Made by a program: the position numbers and the translations under genes | NCBI GenBank assembly: GCA_044223515.1 | Contig: JBGALV010000009.1 | Location: 1 to 64,000, forward strand | DNA from: SHVZ01 sp044223515 | GTDB lineage: Bacteria; Pseudomonadota; Alphaproteobacteria; SHVZ01 | Reading direction: 5' to 3' | Length of the DNA: 64,000 bases | In this document: positions 19,900 through 29,131 of the stretch, one piece after another | Layout of the letters: each line of letters begins with the position of its first letter | How positions within the stretch are numbered: the stretch's first letter is position 1 | Notes under the pieces: model-generated | What the model saw: only the letters and a program-made list of their open reading frames with translations | The model's database searches: none | Told to the model about the DNA's origin: nothing

Positions 19900-20996
19900 C
19901 CTTCGCGCCTCGCGAAGTCGATGCGCGGGTCGACGACGACATAAGCGAGGTCGCCGATCAGGTTCATCACCAGGCCGAGCAGGGTGAAGACGTAGAGCGT
20001 CCCGAACATGATCGGGTAGTCGCGGTTGAGCGCCGCCTCGAATCCGAGCAGGCCGAGCCCGTCGAGCGAGAAGATCACCTCGATCAGGAGCGAGCTGGTG
20101 AACAGGATGCCGATGAAGGCGCTGGGGAATCCCGCGACCACGATCAGCATCGCGTTCCTGAAGACGTGACCGTAGAGGACCCGATTCTCGGAGAGGCCCT
20201 TGGCGCGGGCCGTCACCACGTACTGCTTGTTGATCTCTTCCAGGAACGAGTTCTTGGTCAGCATGGCGAGGCTGGCGAAGGCGCCGATCACCAGCGCCGT
20301 GACCGGCAGCACCAGGTGCCAGAGGTAGTCGATGATGCGGGCCGGCCAGGCGAGCTCCGCCCAATTGTCGGAGACCAGGCCGCGCAGAGGGAAGAGGTTG
20401 AAGTAGCTGCCGCCGGCAAACAGCACGACCAGCAGCACGGCGAAGAGAAAGCTGGGGATCGCGTAGCCGACGACGATCGCGGCACTGGTCCACACGTCGA
20501 ACGGCGTGCCGTCGCGCACGGCCTTGCGGATGCCGAGCGGGATCGAGATCAGGTAGACGAGGAGCGTGGTCCAGAGTCCGAGCGAGATCGAGACCGGAAG
20601 CTTGCTGACGATGATCTCGACCACGGTGCCGTTACGGAAGAAGCTGTTGCCGAAATCGAAGACCAGGTAGTTCTTCATCATCGTGACGAAGCGTTCGAGC
20701 GGCGGCTTGTCGAAGCCCAGCTGCTTCTCGAGATCCTTGATCAGCTGCGGGTCGATGCCGCGGGCGCCGCGGCTGCTTTCGGTGCTGCTGCCGCTGGTGT
20801 TGGCGGCGGAGCCGGCCTCGCCGCTTCCGCCGCCGGTGACGCGCTCCAGCGCCCCGCCGGCATTGCCGCGGATCTGGGCGATGATCTGGTCGATCGGCCC
20901 GCCCGGCGCGACCTGCACGATCGCGAAGTTGACCACCATGATCCCGAGCAGCGTCGGGATCATCAGCAGCAGTCGGCGGATGATGTAGGCCAGCAT
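19896..20996 (-). CDS. yejB: Peptide ABC transporter permease, YejB-like
   Basis: A 366-residue permease, matching the roughly 364 residues of E. coli YejB. It starts MLAYIIRRLLLMIPTLLGIMVV. A serine/glycine-rich periplasmic insert near residues 48-80 (VTGGGSGEAGSAANTSGSS) is compositionally odd but is in the variable loop of the family. The ATG at 20996 starts 16 nt after the second YejA-type gene. The upstream part of the open frame to 21107 is not supported. Confidence 0.92.
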   Translation of the reverse strand: MLAYIIRRLLLMIPTLLGIMVVNFAIVQVAPGGPIDQIIAQIRGNAGGALERVTGGGSGEAGSAANTSGSSTESSRGARGIDPQLIKDLEKQLGFDKPPLERFVTMMKNYLVFDFGNSFFRNGTVVEIIVSKLPVSISLGLWTTLLVYLISIPLGIRKAVRDGTPFDVWTSAAIVVGYAIPSFLFAVLLVVLFAGGSYFNLFPLRGLVSDNWAELAWPARIIDYLWHLVLPVTALVIGAFASLAMLTKNSFLEEINKQYVVTARAKGLSENRVLYGHVFRNAMLIVVAGFPSAFIGILFTSSLLIEVIFSLDGLGLLGFEAALNRDYPIMFGTLYVFTLLGLVMNLIGDLAYVVVDPRIDFARREG

Positions 20997-21012
20997 CGGC
21001 GGCGCGGGACTC

Positions 21013-22881
21013 TTAAGGCTTCGCTTGTTGCTGCTTGGTCTGGATGGTCGCGTCGGCCGCCGGATCGATCCACCACATGCCGAAGACGCTGGTCGGCATG
21101 CTCGCATACTTCGGCTGCGTCGGCGGCTTCCTAAACTTGTTCCAGTAGGCGACCCGGTACATGCCGGAATACCAGTTGGGGATGCCGTAGTGGCTGTTGA
21201 GCAGCACGCGATCGAGTGCCTTGATCACCGGTATCAGGTCGGCCCGGCTCTGGGCCGCGATCGCGAGATCGATCAGCTCGTCGATCACCGGGTTCTTGAT
21301 GCCCGGCATGTTCGGGCTGCCGGGCGTGTCGGCGGCCTTGCTGCCGTAGAATTCGCGCAGCTCCGTCCCCGGCGCCAGCGAGGTGCCGAAGCGGATGCTG
21401 ATCATGTCGTAGTCGAACTCGCGCCGGCGGTTCTCGTATTGCGCGGCATCGATGTTGCGGAGCTTGGCGGATACTCCGATCCGCTCGAGGTTCTTGAGGT
21501 AGGGCAAACCGATGCGCTCGAAGCGCGGATCGTCGATCAGGAACTCGAACTCGAAGGGCTGTCCGGTCTTGTCGTTTACCAGCTTGCCGTTCTTGGAGCT
21601 CCAGCCGGCTTCCTTCAGCAGGCGAAGCGCCTCGCGCACGCCGTCGCGGATGTTGCCGCTGCCGTCATAGACAGGCGGCTTGTACTCGGCGGAGAAGACG
21701 GTGTCGGGGATCTTGCCCTTGTACTTCTCGAGGATCGCGAGTTCCTTGCCCTGGGGCAGGCCACGTGCGGCGAGGTCGGAGTTCTCGAAGTAGCTCTTCG
21801 TGCGGGTATAGGAGTCGTAGAAGAAGCTCTTGTTCATCCATTCGAAGTCGAACAGATAGCCCAGCGCCTGGCGCACGCGCGCGTCCTGGAAGATCGGGCG
21901 GCGGGTGTTGAACACGAAGCTCTGCATGCCCTGTGGCACCTCGTGGGTCACCTGCTCCTTGATCACGAGGCCGTCGCGGATCGCCGGGAAGTCGTACTTG
22001 GTCGCCCAGTTCTGGGCGGTGTTCTCTTCATGGATGTCGATCTGGCCGGCCTTGAACGCCTCGAAGGCGACGGTGGTGTCGCGATAGTAATCGACCTGGA
22101 CCACATCGAAGTTCGAGGTGCCCTTGTTGACCGGCAGGTCCTTCGCCCACCAGTCCTTGACCCGTTCCCAGGTGATCGAGCGGCCGGGATCGACCTTGGC
22201 CATGCGATAGGAGCCGCTGCCGAGCAGCGGCTCCAGCGTCGGCTTGTCGAATTCCTTGCCCGCCCACCACTTCTTCGGTAGCGGCGTCAATCCTGCGACC
22301 GTCATCGGCAGGTCGCGCTCGGCATCGGGCTTGAAGGTGAACTTCACGCGGCGTTCTGCCAGCGCCTCGGCCTTCTCGACGCCGGCATAGACCACGCGAT
22401 AGCTCGGGTGCCCCTTGGTGATCAGCGTCTCGTAGGTCCAGACCACATCCTCGGCCGTGATCGGCGAGCCGTCGTGGAAGCGCGCCTCGGGACGCAGGTT
22501 GAAGATCATCCAGGAGCGGTCGGCCGGCATCTCCACCGTCTCGGCGATCATGCCGTAGGCGGTCAGCGGCTCGTCCAGCGATCCTTCCATCAGGCTGTCG
22601 AACAGCGACCCGGTCTTCATGAAGTCGTTGCTGAAGCGGATGAACGACACGCCCTTCAGGATGAAGGGGTTGAGGTTGTCGAAGGTGCCATTGGCGGCGG
22701 TCTTCACCGTGCCGCCCTTCGGCGCGTCCGGATTGACGTAGTCGAAGTGCTTGAAGCCTGGCTGATACTTGAGCGGATCGCCGTAGAGGGAGATGCCGTG
22801 GACGGGCTTGGGATCCTCGGCGGCGGCGGGCAGCATCGGCAGCAGAGCCGCCGCACAGGTCAGGACCGCCAGCCACCGCAT
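21013..22881 (-). CDS. yejA: Extracellular solute-binding protein, YejA-like (copy 2)
   Basis: A 622-residue periplasmic peptide-binding protein of the DppA/OppA superfamily (SBP_bac_5). A signal peptide ends near MLPAAAEDP. HGISLYGDPLKYQPGFKHFDYVNPDAPKGG is the family opening, quoted in part. It should deliver peptides to YejBEF. In Brucella and E. coli, Yej systems are linked to antimicrobial-peptide resistance or microcin C uptake. It is about 16 nt from yejB and paralogous to the gene just upstream. Confidence 0.92.
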   Translation of the reverse strand: MRWLAVLTCAAALLPMLPAAAEDPKPVHGISLYGDPLKYQPGFKHFDYVNPDAPKGGTVKTAANGTFDNLNPFILKGVSFIRFSNDFMKTGSLFDSLMEGSLDEPLTAYGMIAETVEMPADRSWMIFNLRPEARFHDGSPITAEDVVWTYETLITKGHPSYRVVYAGVEKAEALAERRVKFTFKPDAERDLPMTVAGLTPLPKKWWAGKEFDKPTLEPLLGSGSYRMAKVDPGRSITWERVKDWWAKDLPVNKGTSNFDVVQVDYYRDTTVAFEAFKAGQIDIHEENTAQNWATKYDFPAIRDGLVIKEQVTHEVPQGMQSFVFNTRRPIFQDARVRQALGYLFDFEWMNKSFFYDSYTRTKSYFENSDLAARGLPQGKELAILEKYKGKIPDTVFSAEYKPPVYDGSGNIRDGVREALRLLKEAGWSSKNGKLVNDKTGQPFEFEFLIDDPRFERIGLPYLKNLERIGVSAKLRNIDAAQYENRRREFDYDMISIRFGTSLAPGTELREFYGSKAADTPGSPNMPGIKNPVIDELIDLAIAAQSRADLIPVIKALDRVLLNSHYGIPNWYSGMYRVAYWNKFRKPPTQPKYASMPTSVFGMWWIDPAADATIQTKQQQAKP

Positions 22882-22968
22882 CTTGAGCCTCCGTCTTCCT
22901 CAGCCGCGATGCGTCGATACTAGGGCAACCGGACCGGTCCCGCGAGACGACGCGTTCAAATCTCGTTG

Positions 22969-23017
22969 AAAGCCGGGCCTGAGAGCATCGACGGATAACG
23001 GCGATCCGGCCGGCTTT
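22969..23017 (-). terminator. Imperfect hairpin between the two yejA copies
   Basis: Outer arms AAAGCCGG/CCGGCTTT enclose a 33-nt loop with a smaller inner stem CGGAT/ATCCG. It sits 10 nt after the first yejA stop, in the 145-nt gap between the paralogues. It may attenuate or stabilise transcript ends between the two binding-protein genes. There is only a short TTT after the stem. Confidence 0.35.
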
Positions 23018-23026
23018 GTTCCGCCC

Positions 23027-24859
23027 TCAGTTCTTCATCGTCGCCTTGCGCTGCTCCAGGCTCGCTGCCTTGGCCGGGTCGACCCACCAGGTGTCGGCGA
23101 AGCCCAGCGCGTAGGTTGGGGCCTTGTCGGGCCGCCCGAACTTGTCCCAGTAGGCGAGGAAAGATCCGGGCGTATAGAGCTGGGGCACCATGTAGAAGCC
23201 CCAGAGCAGGACTCGGTCGAGAGCGCGGGTCCGCTGCACCAGGGAGTTGCGGTCGGGGGCCGCGATCACCAGCTCGATCAGCTCGTCGATGACCGGGTCC
23301 TTGATTCCGGCCGTGTTGTTGCTGCCGCGGGTGGCGGCGGCGGCCGAGCCCCAGTACTCGCGCTGCTCGTTGCCGGGGTTGGAAGACTGCGCCGGGACGC
23401 CGACGACCATGTCGTAGTCGAAGTCGTCGGCACGGTTCGAGTACTGAGCGGAATCGATGATCCGGAGGCTTGCGGTGATGCCGAGCCGCTCGAGGTTCTT
23501 GACGTAAGGCAGCACGAGACGGTCGATGCCCGGCTGCGCCGAGAGGATCTCGAACTGGAAGACCTCGCCCTTGGCGTTGGTGAGCTTGCCGTTCTTGATG
23601 GTCCACCCCGCCTGGCCCAGCAGTCGCAGGCCGGCGCGCACGTTGTCGCGGAGGTTGCCCGACCCGTCGGTGGTCGGCGTCCTGAACGGCTTGGTGAACA
23701 CCTCGTCCGGAACCCGGCCGCGATAGCGCTCCAGGATCTCCTTCTCCTCGCCCTCGGGAAGGCCGCGGGATCCCAGCTCGGAGTTCGGCCAGTAGCTTTC
23801 GGGCTTGGAGACGAGCTCGTACCACAGCGTCTTGTTCATCCATTCGAAGTCGAAGGCATAACCCAGCGCCTCGCGCACCCGGCGGTCCTGGAACAGCGGG
23901 CGACGGGTGTTGAAGACGAAGCCTTGCGCGCGTGCCGGGTTCTGGGTCTTGAACACCTCGCGTTTGATCAGGCCGGACTTCACCTGCGGGATGTCGTAGC
24001 CGGTCGCCCAGTCCTTGAGCTGGTTCTCCAGGCGGAAGTCGAAGGCGCCGGCCTTGAACGCCTCGAAGGCGACCGCGCCGTCGCGATAGTACTCGTACCG
24101 GATGACGCCGAAGTTGTTGCGTCCGACATTGATTGGCAGCTTGTCGCCCCACCAGTTATCGACGCGGCGGAGGCGGACCGAGCGGGCCGCCTCGACCGCC
24201 TCGATGCGATAGGCGCCGCTACCGAGCGGCGTCTCCAGCGTCGTCTTCTCGAAGTCGCGGTCCTGCCAGTAGTGCTTCGGCAGGATCGGCATCTCGCTGA
24301 TGATCCCCGGCAGCTCCTTGTTGTTGGCGACCTTGAAGGTGAACTTGACGCGCCGCTCGTCGAGCGCTTCGGCCTTGGCGACGTCGCCATAATAGGAGCG
24401 GTAGCGCGGCGAGCCCTTCGTCATCAGCGTGTCGAAGGTCCAGACGACGTCTTCCGGCGTCATCGGCTTGCCGTCGTCCCAACGTGCCTCCGGCCGCATC
24501 GTGAAGATCGCCCAGGAGCGGTCGGGCGGGACCTCGATGCTCTCGGCGACGAGGCCGTAGTCGCTTTCCGGATCGTCGCCGATCCGCGTCATCAGCGAGG
24601 TGTAGATCGAGCCGGCACCGGCGGCGGCGACGCCGCGAAGGATGAACGGATTGAGCGTGTCGAAGGTGCCGGGCGCGCTTAGGATCACCTCGCCGCCCCT
24701 GGGCGCGTTCGGATTGACGTAGTCGAGGTGCTTGAAGTCGGGCCCGTACTTCGGCTCGCCGTGGATCGCGATCGCATGCTGCGGTTTCGTCTGCGCCTCG
24801 GCGCCGGCGACGAGCGCCAGCGGGGCTATGATTGCGAGCGCGAGCAGATGCTTCGACAT
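23027..24859 (-). CDS. yejA: Extracellular solute-binding protein, YejA-like (copy 1)
   Basis: A 610-residue periplasmic peptide-binding protein. A signal peptide (MSKHLLALAIIAPLALVAGAEA) is followed by HAIAIHGEPKYGPDFKHLDY and NPNAPRGGEVILSAPGTFDTLNPF. It is similar along its length to the 622-residue protein downstream, with shared blocks such as FNTRRPLFQDRRVREALGY and FEWMNKTLWYE, so it is a tandem duplicate that has diverged. It lies 56 nt downstream of hisN on the same strand. Two receptors probably widen the peptide range of one YejBEF pore. Confidence 0.92.
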   Translation of the reverse strand: MSKHLLALAIIAPLALVAGAEAQTKPQHAIAIHGEPKYGPDFKHLDYVNPNAPRGGEVILSAPGTFDTLNPFILRGVAAAGAGSIYTSLMTRIGDDPESDYGLVAESIEVPPDRSWAIFTMRPEARWDDGKPMTPEDVVWTFDTLMTKGSPRYRSYYGDVAKAEALDERRVKFTFKVANNKELPGIISEMPILPKHYWQDRDFEKTTLETPLGSGAYRIEAVEAARSVRLRRVDNWWGDKLPINVGRNNFGVIRYEYYRDGAVAFEAFKAGAFDFRLENQLKDWATGYDIPQVKSGLIKREVFKTQNPARAQGFVFNTRRPLFQDRRVREALGYAFDFEWMNKTLWYELVSKPESYWPNSELGSRGLPEGEEKEILERYRGRVPDEVFTKPFRTPTTDGSGNLRDNVRAGLRLLGQAGWTIKNGKLTNAKGEVFQFEILSAQPGIDRLVLPYVKNLERLGITASLRIIDSAQYSNRADDFDYDMVVGVPAQSSNPGNEQREYWGSAAAATRGSNNTAGIKDPVIDELIELVIAAPDRNSLVQRTRALDRVLLWGFYMVPQLYTPGSFLAYWDKFGRPDKAPTYALGFADTWWVDPAKAASLEQRKATMKN

Positions 24860-24915
24860 GACCGCCTCGTTGCTGACCGACCTCGCCCGATCCTAGGCGA
24901 TCTCGAGCAACGTCG

Positions 24916-25689
24916 TCAGGCGCCGAGACGATCCAGGGTCTGTTTCAGCGCGCGCTCGTCTCCCGCCGCGATCACGTCTCCTTGAGACGCGCCGGTCAGC
25001 GGCTTCCCCTGCCAGTCGCTCATGACGCCGCCGGCGCCCGCGACGATCGGGACCAGGGCGGCGAAGTCGTAGAGCTTCAGGCCGTACTCGATCACCAGGT
25101 CGATATGGCCGATCGCCAGCAGCCCGTAGGCGTAGCAGTCGCCGCCCCAGAGCGTCAGCTTCGAGGTCGAGGCGACCTTCCAGAAGCGCTCGGCCGTCGG
25201 CTTCCGGAACATGTCCGGATGGGTCGAGTTGACGATCGCCTTGGTGATGTCCGGGCAGGCGCGGACCTTCGCCGGCTGGCCGTTGAACGTCGAGGCGTGG
25301 CCCGTTGCACCCAGCCAGCGCTCGCGCGTCACCGGCTGGTCGATCATGCCGAGGATCGGCACGCCGTCGCGCAGCAGCGCCACCAGCGTGCCGAACATCG
25401 GCTTGCCGGTGATGAAGGCCTTGGTGCCGTCGATCGGGTCGATGACCCACTGGTGCGAGGCGCCGGGCCTGGTCGCGCCGTGCTCTTCGCCGATCACGCC
25501 GTGGTCGGGGAATTCGCGCTCGATGAGCGCGCGCACGGCGAGCTCGGTCTCGCGGTCCGCGATCGTGACGGGACTGGCGTCGGCCTTGTCCTCGACGCCG
25601 ATCGGGGTGCGGAAGTACTTGCGGATGACCGGCCCGCTCGCCTCCGCCAAGCGACCGGCGAAGGCGAGGAACTCGTCAGGACAGCGCAC
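24916..25689 (-). CDS. hisN: Histidinol-phosphatase, inositol monophosphatase family
   Basis: A 257-residue Mg/Li-sensitive phosphatase. Metal ligands are in GEEHG (first Glu), WVIDPIDGTKAFITGKPMFGTL (the DPIDGT motif) and WGGDCYAYGLLAIGHIDLVIE. The FITGKPMFGTLVAL wording is typical of HisN, which dephosphorylates histidinol phosphate, rather than SuhB or CysQ. It starts with GTG. It is 9 nt downstream of the cytochrome c gene. Confidence 0.85.
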   Translation of the reverse strand: MRCPDEFLAFAGRLAEASGPVIRKYFRTPIGVEDKADASPVTIADRETELAVRALIEREFPDHGVIGEEHGATRPGASHQWVIDPIDGTKAFITGKPMFGTLVALLRDGVPILGMIDQPVTRERWLGATGHASTFNGQPAKVRACPDITKAIVNSTHPDMFRKPTAERFWKVASTSKLTLWGGDCYAYGLLAIGHIDLVIEYGLKLYDFAALVPIVAGAGGVMSDWQGKPLTGASQGDVIAAGDERALKQTLDRLGA

Positions 25690-25698
25690 GCCGGCGCT

Positions 25699-26232
25699 TT
25701 ACGGCAGCGGCTTCGGCGAATCCGACTTGCCGCGGAGCCAGGCGATCAGCGCGGCGCGCTCTTCCGGCTTGGTGATGCCGGCGAAGGCCATCTTGGTGCC
25801 GGGGACGAGGGCCTTCGGGTTCGCCAGGAACTTGTTCAGGTGCTCGTAATTCCACTCTTCGGCCTGTCCGGCCATCGGCTTCGAGTAGGCGAAGCCGGCG
25901 ACCTGGCCGGGCTTGCGGCCGACGACGTCGAACAGGTTCGGTCCGACACGGTTCGGCTCGCCCTTGGCGAAGGTGTGGCACGCGGCGCATTTCTTGGCCG
26001 ACGCCTCGCCGGCGGCGAGATCGGCCTTGGCCAGCAGCGGGGTCACCGGCGGGATCTCGGCGGGCGCGGCGGCGGCCTGGGCCGGCGCGGCGTCCGGCTT
26101 CTCGACCGCGAAGGCCAGCTCCTTCAGCGGGGCCGGATGGACCAGGGTGCGGGCGATGAAGCCGCTCGCCATGGCAATCAGGCCGGCCATCAGGACGGCA
26201 CCGGCAATCTTGTTCGCTTCCTGGCTCGCCAT
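25699..26232 (-). CDS. Membrane-anchored cytochrome c (CycM/c552-like)
   Basis: A 177-residue class I cytochrome c. An uncleaved N-terminal helix (residues about 9-28) anchors it to the membrane, followed by an alanine/proline-rich linker (about 45-66). The heme motif is CAACH (82-86) and the axial methionine is in GTKMAFAGI (Met148). Such proteins carry electrons from the bc1 complex to terminal oxidases in Alphaproteobacteria. The ATG at 26232 is chosen because the longer frame continues into the kdsB antisense. A TATAAC -10-like hexamer with a TTGTCG 19 bp upstream lies at 26299-26329 on this strand. Confidence 0.9.
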   Translation of the reverse strand: MASQEANKIAGAVLMAGLIAMASGFIARTLVHPAPLKELAFAVEKPDAAPAQAAAAPAEIPPVTPLLAKADLAAGEASAKKCAACHTFAKGEPNRVGPNLFDVVGRKPGQVAGFAYSKPMAGQAEEWNYEHLNKFLANPKALVPGTKMAFAGITKPEERAALIAWLRGKSDSPKPLP

Positions 26233-26398
26233 CTCGAATCCTCTGCCTTGGGCGTGCTGACGACGGGAAAATGCCTCTTCGCGGCCGGAAGCGCCACCGT
26301 TATAACGCCCCCGCCGGACGGCCCGACAATGCCGTCCCAAGCCTTTGCTCGCCAGCGGCATATTGCCGCATGTGGCGGAAAACAAAGAAGGATTTCGA

Positions 26399-27145
26399 AT
26401 GGGCCTGCCCAGGGCGCCGATCGTTCTGATCCCCGCTCGGATGGCGTCGACCCGCCTTCCGAACAAGCCGCTCGCCGACATCCACGGCGAGCCGATGATC
26501 GTCCATGTCTGGCGGCGGGCGGTCGAGGCCGCGATCGGCCCGGTCCACGTCGCCTGCGCCGAGCCCGAGATCGCCCGCGCCATCCAGAAGGTCGGCGGGC
26601 AGGCGATCCTGACCCGGGCCGACCACCCGACCGGCTCCGACCGGATCTTCGAGGCGCTGGAGAAGCTGGATCCCCAGGGGCGCCACGACGCCATCGTCAA
26701 CGTCCAGGGCGACCTGCCGACGGTGGATCCCAGGACCGTCCGCGCCGCCTTCGAAGCCCTTGCCGATCCGGCGGTCGACATCGGCACGGTCTGCGCGAAG
26801 GTCGGGTCCGAGCACGAGAAGACCGATCCCGCGGTGGTGAAGCCGGTGGTCGCCTTCGCCGAAGGCAGGAACGTCGCCCGTGCCCATTACTTCAGCCGCG
26901 CCACCGTGCCGTCGGGCGAGGGGCCCATCTATCACCACATCGGCCTCTACGCGTATCGGCGCGACGCGCTGAAGCGGTTCATCTCGCTGCCCCAGGGTCT
27001 GCTCGAGAAGCGCGAGCGCCTGGAGCAGCTGCGCGCGCTCGAAAACGGCATGCGCATCGACGTGGCGCTCGTTGACACCGTTCCGCTCGGTGTCGACACT
27101 CCGGGCGACCTCGAACGCGCGCGCCTCCTGCTGATGCCGCGCTGA
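26399..27145 (+). CDS. kdsB: 3-deoxy-manno-octulosonate cytidylyltransferase
   Basis: A 248-residue nucleotidyltransferase that activates Kdo as CMP-Kdo for lipopolysaccharide inner-core synthesis. IPARMASTRLPNKPL at the N terminus is the CTP-binding signature, and LTRADHPTGSDRIFE, NVQGDLPTVDP and YHHIGLYAYRRDAL are all typical. The ATG at 26399 has an AAGAAGGA ribosome-binding site. It is divergent from cytochrome c and 19 nt upstream of pheA. Confidence 0.95.
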   Translation: MGLPRAPIVLIPARMASTRLPNKPLADIHGEPMIVHVWRRAVEAAIGPVHVACAEPEIARAIQKVGGQAILTRADHPTGSDRIFEALEKLDPQGRHDAIVNVQGDLPTVDPRTVRAAFEALADPAVDIGTVCAKVGSEHEKTDPAVVKPVVAFAEGRNVARAHYFSRATVPSGEGPIYHHIGLYAYRRDALKRFISLPQGLLEKRERLEQLRALENGMRIDVALVDTVPLGVDTPGDLERARLLLMPR

Positions 27146-27164
27146 CCTCGGAAGCTTAAATCTC

Positions 27165-28028
27165 ATGACCCGCATCGCCTTCCTGGGCCAGCCCGGCTCG
27201 TACTCCGACCTCGCCTGCCGCACCGCTTTCCCCGGCAACGAGACGATCGGCTGCGCCAGCTTCCCGGAGGTCTTCGCCGCGGCGTCCGACGGGCGCGCGG
27301 GTCTCGCGATGATCCCGGTCGACAACTCGCTCGCGGGCCGCATCGCAGACGTGCACCACCTTTTGCCGGAATCTGACCTGCATATCGTCGGCGAGCATTT
27401 CCAGCGCATCGAGCACTGCCTGCTGGCGCCGAAGGGCGCCACGTTGCAGTCGGTCAAGACGGTGAAGAGCCACGTCCAGCCGATCGGCCAGTGCCGGCGC
27501 TACCTGCAGAAGATGGGCTACACGCCGATCGTCGCCGGGGACTCAGCGACCGCCGCGAAGGACGTGGCCGAGAAGGGCGATCCCACCGTCGCCGCGATCT
27601 CGTCCTCGCTTGCCGGCGAACTCTACGGGCTTCAGACCTTGGCCTCGAACATCGAGGACGAGGCGCACAACACCACGCGGTTCCTGGTCATGGCGCGCGA
27701 AGCGGACTGGCCGACGGACGACGGGCGGCGGTTCATCACCTCGTTCCTCTATCGGGTCCGCAGCGTCCCGGCCTCGCTCTACAAGTCCCTGGGCGGCTTC
27801 GCCACCAACGGTATCAACCTGACGAAGCTCGAGAGCTACATGGTCGACGGCCTGTTCGAGGCCGCGCAGTTCTACGTCGAGGCCGAGGGCCATCCCGATC
27901 AGCGGCCGATGAAGCTGGCCCTGGAAGAACTCGCCTTCTTCACCCGCAAGGGCACATTCAAGATCCTCGGCGTCTATCCGGCACATCCGTTCCGGCAGGA
28001 AACGGCGTCGCCGGCCGACGACGACTGA
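27165..28028 (+). CDS. pheA: Prephenate dehydratase
   Basis: A 287-residue monofunctional enzyme converting prephenate to phenylpyruvate in phenylalanine synthesis. Residues 1-185 form the catalytic domain (IAFLGQPGSYSDLACR; the NTTRFLVM signature with the essential Thr-Arg-Phe). The rest is an ACT regulatory domain in which the usual ESRP phenylalanine-binding segment reads LESYMV, as is common in Alphaproteobacteria. It is not fused to chorismate mutase. It follows kdsB by 19 nt. Confidence 0.93.
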   Translation: MTRIAFLGQPGSYSDLACRTAFPGNETIGCASFPEVFAAASDGRAGLAMIPVDNSLAGRIADVHHLLPESDLHIVGEHFQRIEHCLLAPKGATLQSVKTVKSHVQPIGQCRRYLQKMGYTPIVAGDSATAAKDVAEKGDPTVAAISSSLAGELYGLQTLASNIEDEAHNTTRFLVMAREADWPTDDGRRFITSFLYRVRSVPASLYKSLGGFATNGINLTKLESYMVDGLFEAAQFYVEAEGHPDQRPMKLALEELAFFTRKGTFKILGVYPAHPFRQETASPADDD

Positions 28029-28232
28029 GGTCGTCGGCATTCGACGAACAGGCCGTCGACTATTTGACGGCTATGCCGCCGTTTCGTGATCGCCCGGTGC
28101 TCGGCTTGACTGGTTCGCGAGCGGGTGGTCTGCTTTTCACAACGGAAAAAATTCAATCGTAGCGGGAGCCGCGCGCGCGCGTTCCTGCGCTCAAGGAGGC
28201 TTGTCGCGACTTAAACCTCGGGGAGACCGGAC
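28029..28232 (+). promoter_or_regulatory. Upstream region of the amino-acid ABC operon
   Basis: A 204-nt gap. TTGACT (28106-28111) is a good -35, but only a weak -10 (TGCTTT, 19-bp spacer) follows. A run of 12 alternating C/G bases lies at 28170-28181. A strong AAGGAGG at 28193-28199 is not followed by a properly spaced start, whereas GGGGAGA lies before the real ATG at 28233. No clear operator was seen. Confidence 0.4.
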
Positions 28233-29057
28233 ATGAAGCTCATGCGTAGAAGCGTGCTTGTCGCAGTTGCCGGCGGATTGATCGCCGGGATGTTCTGGAC
28301 CGCATCTGCCAGCGCCCAGCAACCTCAACAGGGCGGCATCCTTGCCGACGTCTTGAAGCGGGGTGTGCTTCGTGTCGCTACCATCGGTGGCAACCCGCCC
28401 TACAGCTCGCTCGATTCCTCCGGCAAGCCGGTGGGCTACGACATCGACATCGCCAACATGCTGGCCGAGCAGCTCAAGGTGAAGATCGAGTTCAGCATCG
28501 TCGACTCTCCCGGCCGCATCACCGCGCTGCAGACCAAGCGTGCCGACGTCACCTTCGCCAACTTCACCGCCAACGTCGAACGCTCGAAGGTGATCGCCTT
28601 TACCGATCCCTATCTCGTCGTCGGCAGCATCTACATGGTGAAGGCGGACTCGCCGATTAAGAGCGTCGAAGAGCTCAATGACGCGAAGTACAAGGTCAGC
28701 ATGCCGCGCGGCGGCACCGCCGAAGGCATCATCACGAACACGGCGCCGAAGGCACAGAAGGTGCGGTTCGACACGGTCAACGACGCCTTCCTCGCCATGC
28801 AGTCCGGTCAAGTCGACGCACATCTGCAGGACAGCCTGCAGAACGCCGACTACCTCTCCAAGAACGCGGGCAAGGTGAAGAACCTGCCCGGCAACTGGAG
28901 CTACGAGGAAATCTCGATCGGCCTTCCCGCCGGCGACTTCGACTGGTGGCGGGTGCTGAACATCTTCGTCAAGAACCTGAACGCGTCGGGCGACAACAAC
29001 CGGCTGTTCAAGAAGTGGTTCAACTACGACATGCCGCCGATCCAGCAGAAGTTCTGA
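28233..29057 (+). CDS. Amino-acid ABC transporter substrate-binding protein
   Basis: A 274-residue periplasmic binding protein of the SBP_bac_3 family. The signal peptide ends TASASAQ. GVLRVATIGGNPPYSSLDSS and GKPVGYDIDIANMLAEQL form the classic N-lobe opening, and VTFANFTANVERSKVIAFTDPYLVV is the hinge region (quoted in parts). It should bind a polar amino acid; the specificity cannot be read from sequence. It is the first gene of a four-gene importer operon. Confidence 0.9.
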   Translation: MKLMRRSVLVAVAGGLIAGMFWTASASAQQPQQGGILADVLKRGVLRVATIGGNPPYSSLDSSGKPVGYDIDIANMLAEQLKVKIEFSIVDSPGRITALQTKRADVTFANFTANVERSKVIAFTDPYLVVGSIYMVKADSPIKSVEELNDAKYKVSMPRGGTAEGIITNTAPKAQKVRFDTVNDAFLAMQSGQVDAHLQDSLQNADYLSKNAGKVKNLPGNWSYEEISIGLPAGDFDWWRVLNIFVKNLNASGDNNRLFKKWFNYDMPPIQQKF

Positions 29058-29131
29058 TCGGCCTCGTCAATGCCGCCGCGGCCGTCCGAGCCGCGGCGGC
29101 TCCTGCATCCTGAGCCGACGACCACGGGACG

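Noticed and set aside
28170..28181. 12-nt alternating CG run as a Z-DNA or repeat element
   Set aside because: It is too short to be meaningful in a GC-rich genome; recorded only in the promoter-region entry.
28193..28232. Possible leader peptide after AAGGAGG upstream of the amino-acid binding protein
   Set aside because: The only start (TTG) is about 1 nt from the ribosome-binding site and the 11-codon peptide has no repeated regulatory codons.
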